A DNA stretch of 64,000 nucleotides from Gracilaria vermiculophylla (taxonomy: Eukaryota; Rhodophyta; Florideophyceae; Gracilariales; Gracilariaceae), in assembly GCA_019155205.2 (NCBI GenBank), contig JAHNZQ020000277.1, positions 485,562 through 549,561 on the forward strand, written 5' to 3'. The translations under genes and the position numbers were made by a program. The notes beneath the pieces were generated by a model. The model worked only from the letters and a program-made list of their open reading frames with translations. It searched no databases and was not told the origin of the DNA. Of the stretch, positions 63,022 through 64,000 are shown in pieces. Numbering within the stretch: position 1 is the stretch's first letter; the number at the start of each line of letters is the position of its first letter.

Positions 63022-63870
63022 TTAAGCTCCTAAGCCGCAAAGCAGACGGTATTTTTCAAGCTTATCAGCTTTCCAAGCTTTTTTCAACACATCGGCGGGT
63101 TGCAAACTCGTGTCGATCTTATTCAATTGCACAATGCCATTCTTCACCAATTCTTGGACATGGTGGTACTCCAATGCAATATGTTTGTTCCTTTCAGAAG
63201 TCTTTGGATTCGCAGCAATGAAGGCTGCTGTTGTGCTATCACAATACAATGTGATCGGATACATCTTAGGTTCACATTCACTTAGCATTTCATCTGTGCG
63301 AAATTCGGAGAACAATCTTCGCAGCCAAGTTAACGTCTTACAACAATAGGAGAGCGCAATGTACTCAGCTTCTCCTGACGACAATGCAATCAACTTTTGC
63401 TTCGTAGTCGTCCACATGATCGGTGATTCATTCACCCTGATCAATATGCCAGTCGTAGACCTTCTTGTCTCACGACAACCGCCCCAGTCTGCATCACAAT
63501 ATGCTGCCATTGGCGCCGATACATCAGAGAGAAAGAACAAACAAATACCCTTTGTACTCTTTAGGTACCTTATCACTCTCTTGGCTAAACCCATGTGCCT
63601 TATGCACGGGTCGTGAACCTGTCTTGCCAGCATTGAAGCTGCAAACATGATGTCTGGACGTGAAAAAACAGCCAGGTACATCAAATGTCCTACCATCTTT
63701 TGGTAGCGACCGTGAAGCGCAGGCGACGTACTCTTCTCATTGTCGCCACGACTGCTTAAGTCACATGGAGAGGGCAATGGCGTCCTAGCACAATTAGAGT
63801 TGGAGAGCCCATACTCTCTCAACATCTTATCTACGTACCTCGATTGCTGGACCTTAACACTGTAGTGCAA
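63022..63870 (-). pseudogene. copia-2 RT end and RNase H, open reading frame, 5'-truncated
   Basis: 282 codons without a stop: VDKMLREYGLSNSNCARTPL, GRYQKMVGHLMYLAVFSRPD, AYCDADWGGCRETRRSTTGI (RNase H Asp), ALSSGEAEYIALSYC (Glu), PITLYCDSTTAAFIAANPKT (Asp), HIALEYHHVQELVKNG and SLQPADVLKKAWKADKLEKY. RNase H acids intact. RT active site and everything before it are absent, so this is a fragment despite the open frame. Confidence 0.88.
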
Positions 63871-63885
63871 CGCCCCGTCGAGGGT

Positions 63886-64000
63886 ATGCCGCAGCAGCGG
63901 TCTTCATAAGAATTTGATCCGCTCCCGGCTGCCACAACCGTGGTTATGAATAGTATTAGCTTCACTAGCCCCATTTGGGGGTGCCCCTAGGAAGGGTAGT
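63886..64000. other. unidentified sequence at window edge
   Basis: GC-richer sequence unrelated to copia-1 at the same position, so it marks a breakpoint of copia-2. Too short to identify. Confidence 0.4.

Larger units (their letters stand above)
62655..63885 (-). mobile_element. copia-2: 3' part of a Ty1/copia element, same family as copia-1
   Basis: Minus-strand LTR at 62655-62788, internal 3' region and RT/RNase H up to about 63885, after which homology to copia-1 ends. The upstream RT, integrase and gag are missing. Confidence 0.88.

Noticed and set aside
1..64000. CRISPR array, tRNA, rRNA, bacterial operon signals
   Set aside because: None seen. The only short tandem repeats are two TA microsatellites and the three-unit 18-bp repeat at 62590-62645.

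Overview
This window is eukaryotic nuclear DNA made almost entirely of transposable elements of different ages, with one large, clearly intact protein-coding gene. The evidence for a eukaryote is the set of Tc1/mariner, pogo-like and PIF/Harbinger DNA transposons, copia and gypsy (chromodomain-carrying) LTR retrotransposons, an alpha-tubulin pseudogene, and the absence of operons or bacterial signals. The host gene and the intact transposon genes have no visible introns. An intron-poor protist or alga (for example a florideophyte red alga) would fit, but this is a weak guess. Two 100-base N blocks (7796-7895, 37366-37465) are assembly gaps.

Layout. 1-2.0 kb: decayed Harbinger copy (accessory gene and transposase convergent). 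2.9-12.1 kb: a four-level nest. A gag-like gene ('gag-E') is split by a solo LTR ('LTR-A'), which is split by a copia element, whose integrase is split by a pogo-like transposon. 12.8-16.1 kb: a second, inverted gag-E copy, interrupted by an almost intact Tc1/mariner. 16.1-17.8 kb: gypsy integrase and chromodomain-like remnant. 17.8-25.4 kb: AT-rich, with decayed unidentified sequence. 25.4-30.2 kb: badly decayed gypsy with two LTR-A copies. 30.2-33.1 kb: unidentified broken plus-strand coding sequence. 33.1-37.2 kb: minus-strand chromovirus pol ending in a chromodomain. 38.5-43.3 kb: a mariner remnant split by a 4.1-kb Harbinger element that carries an intact transposase, an intact Myb/SANT-like partner gene and, between them, an alpha-tubulin pseudogene. 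44.8-50.8 kb: intact gene for a coiled-coil protein of about 2020 residues with an acidic, repeat-containing C-terminal half, and a very GC-rich 5' flank. 52.1-56.1 kb: mariner remnant and a cluster of four LTR-A copies, one inside another. 56.7-62.65 kb: a gypsy element with gag, protease, RT, RNase H and integrase, split by LTR-A. 62.65-63.9 kb: 3' end of a second copia element.

Two things unify the window. LTR-A (about 553 bp, TGTGGTACTG...TACTACA) occurs nine times, always without its internal region. Several insertions can be undone by eye: removing the insert and one target-site copy restores the interrupted reading frame, which fixes the order of events. The most unusual object is the Harbinger element with tubulin sequence inside its terminal inverted repeats. 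The most interesting host gene is the large coiled-coil/acidic-repeat protein. All boundaries come from reading the sequence; none has been checked by database search.
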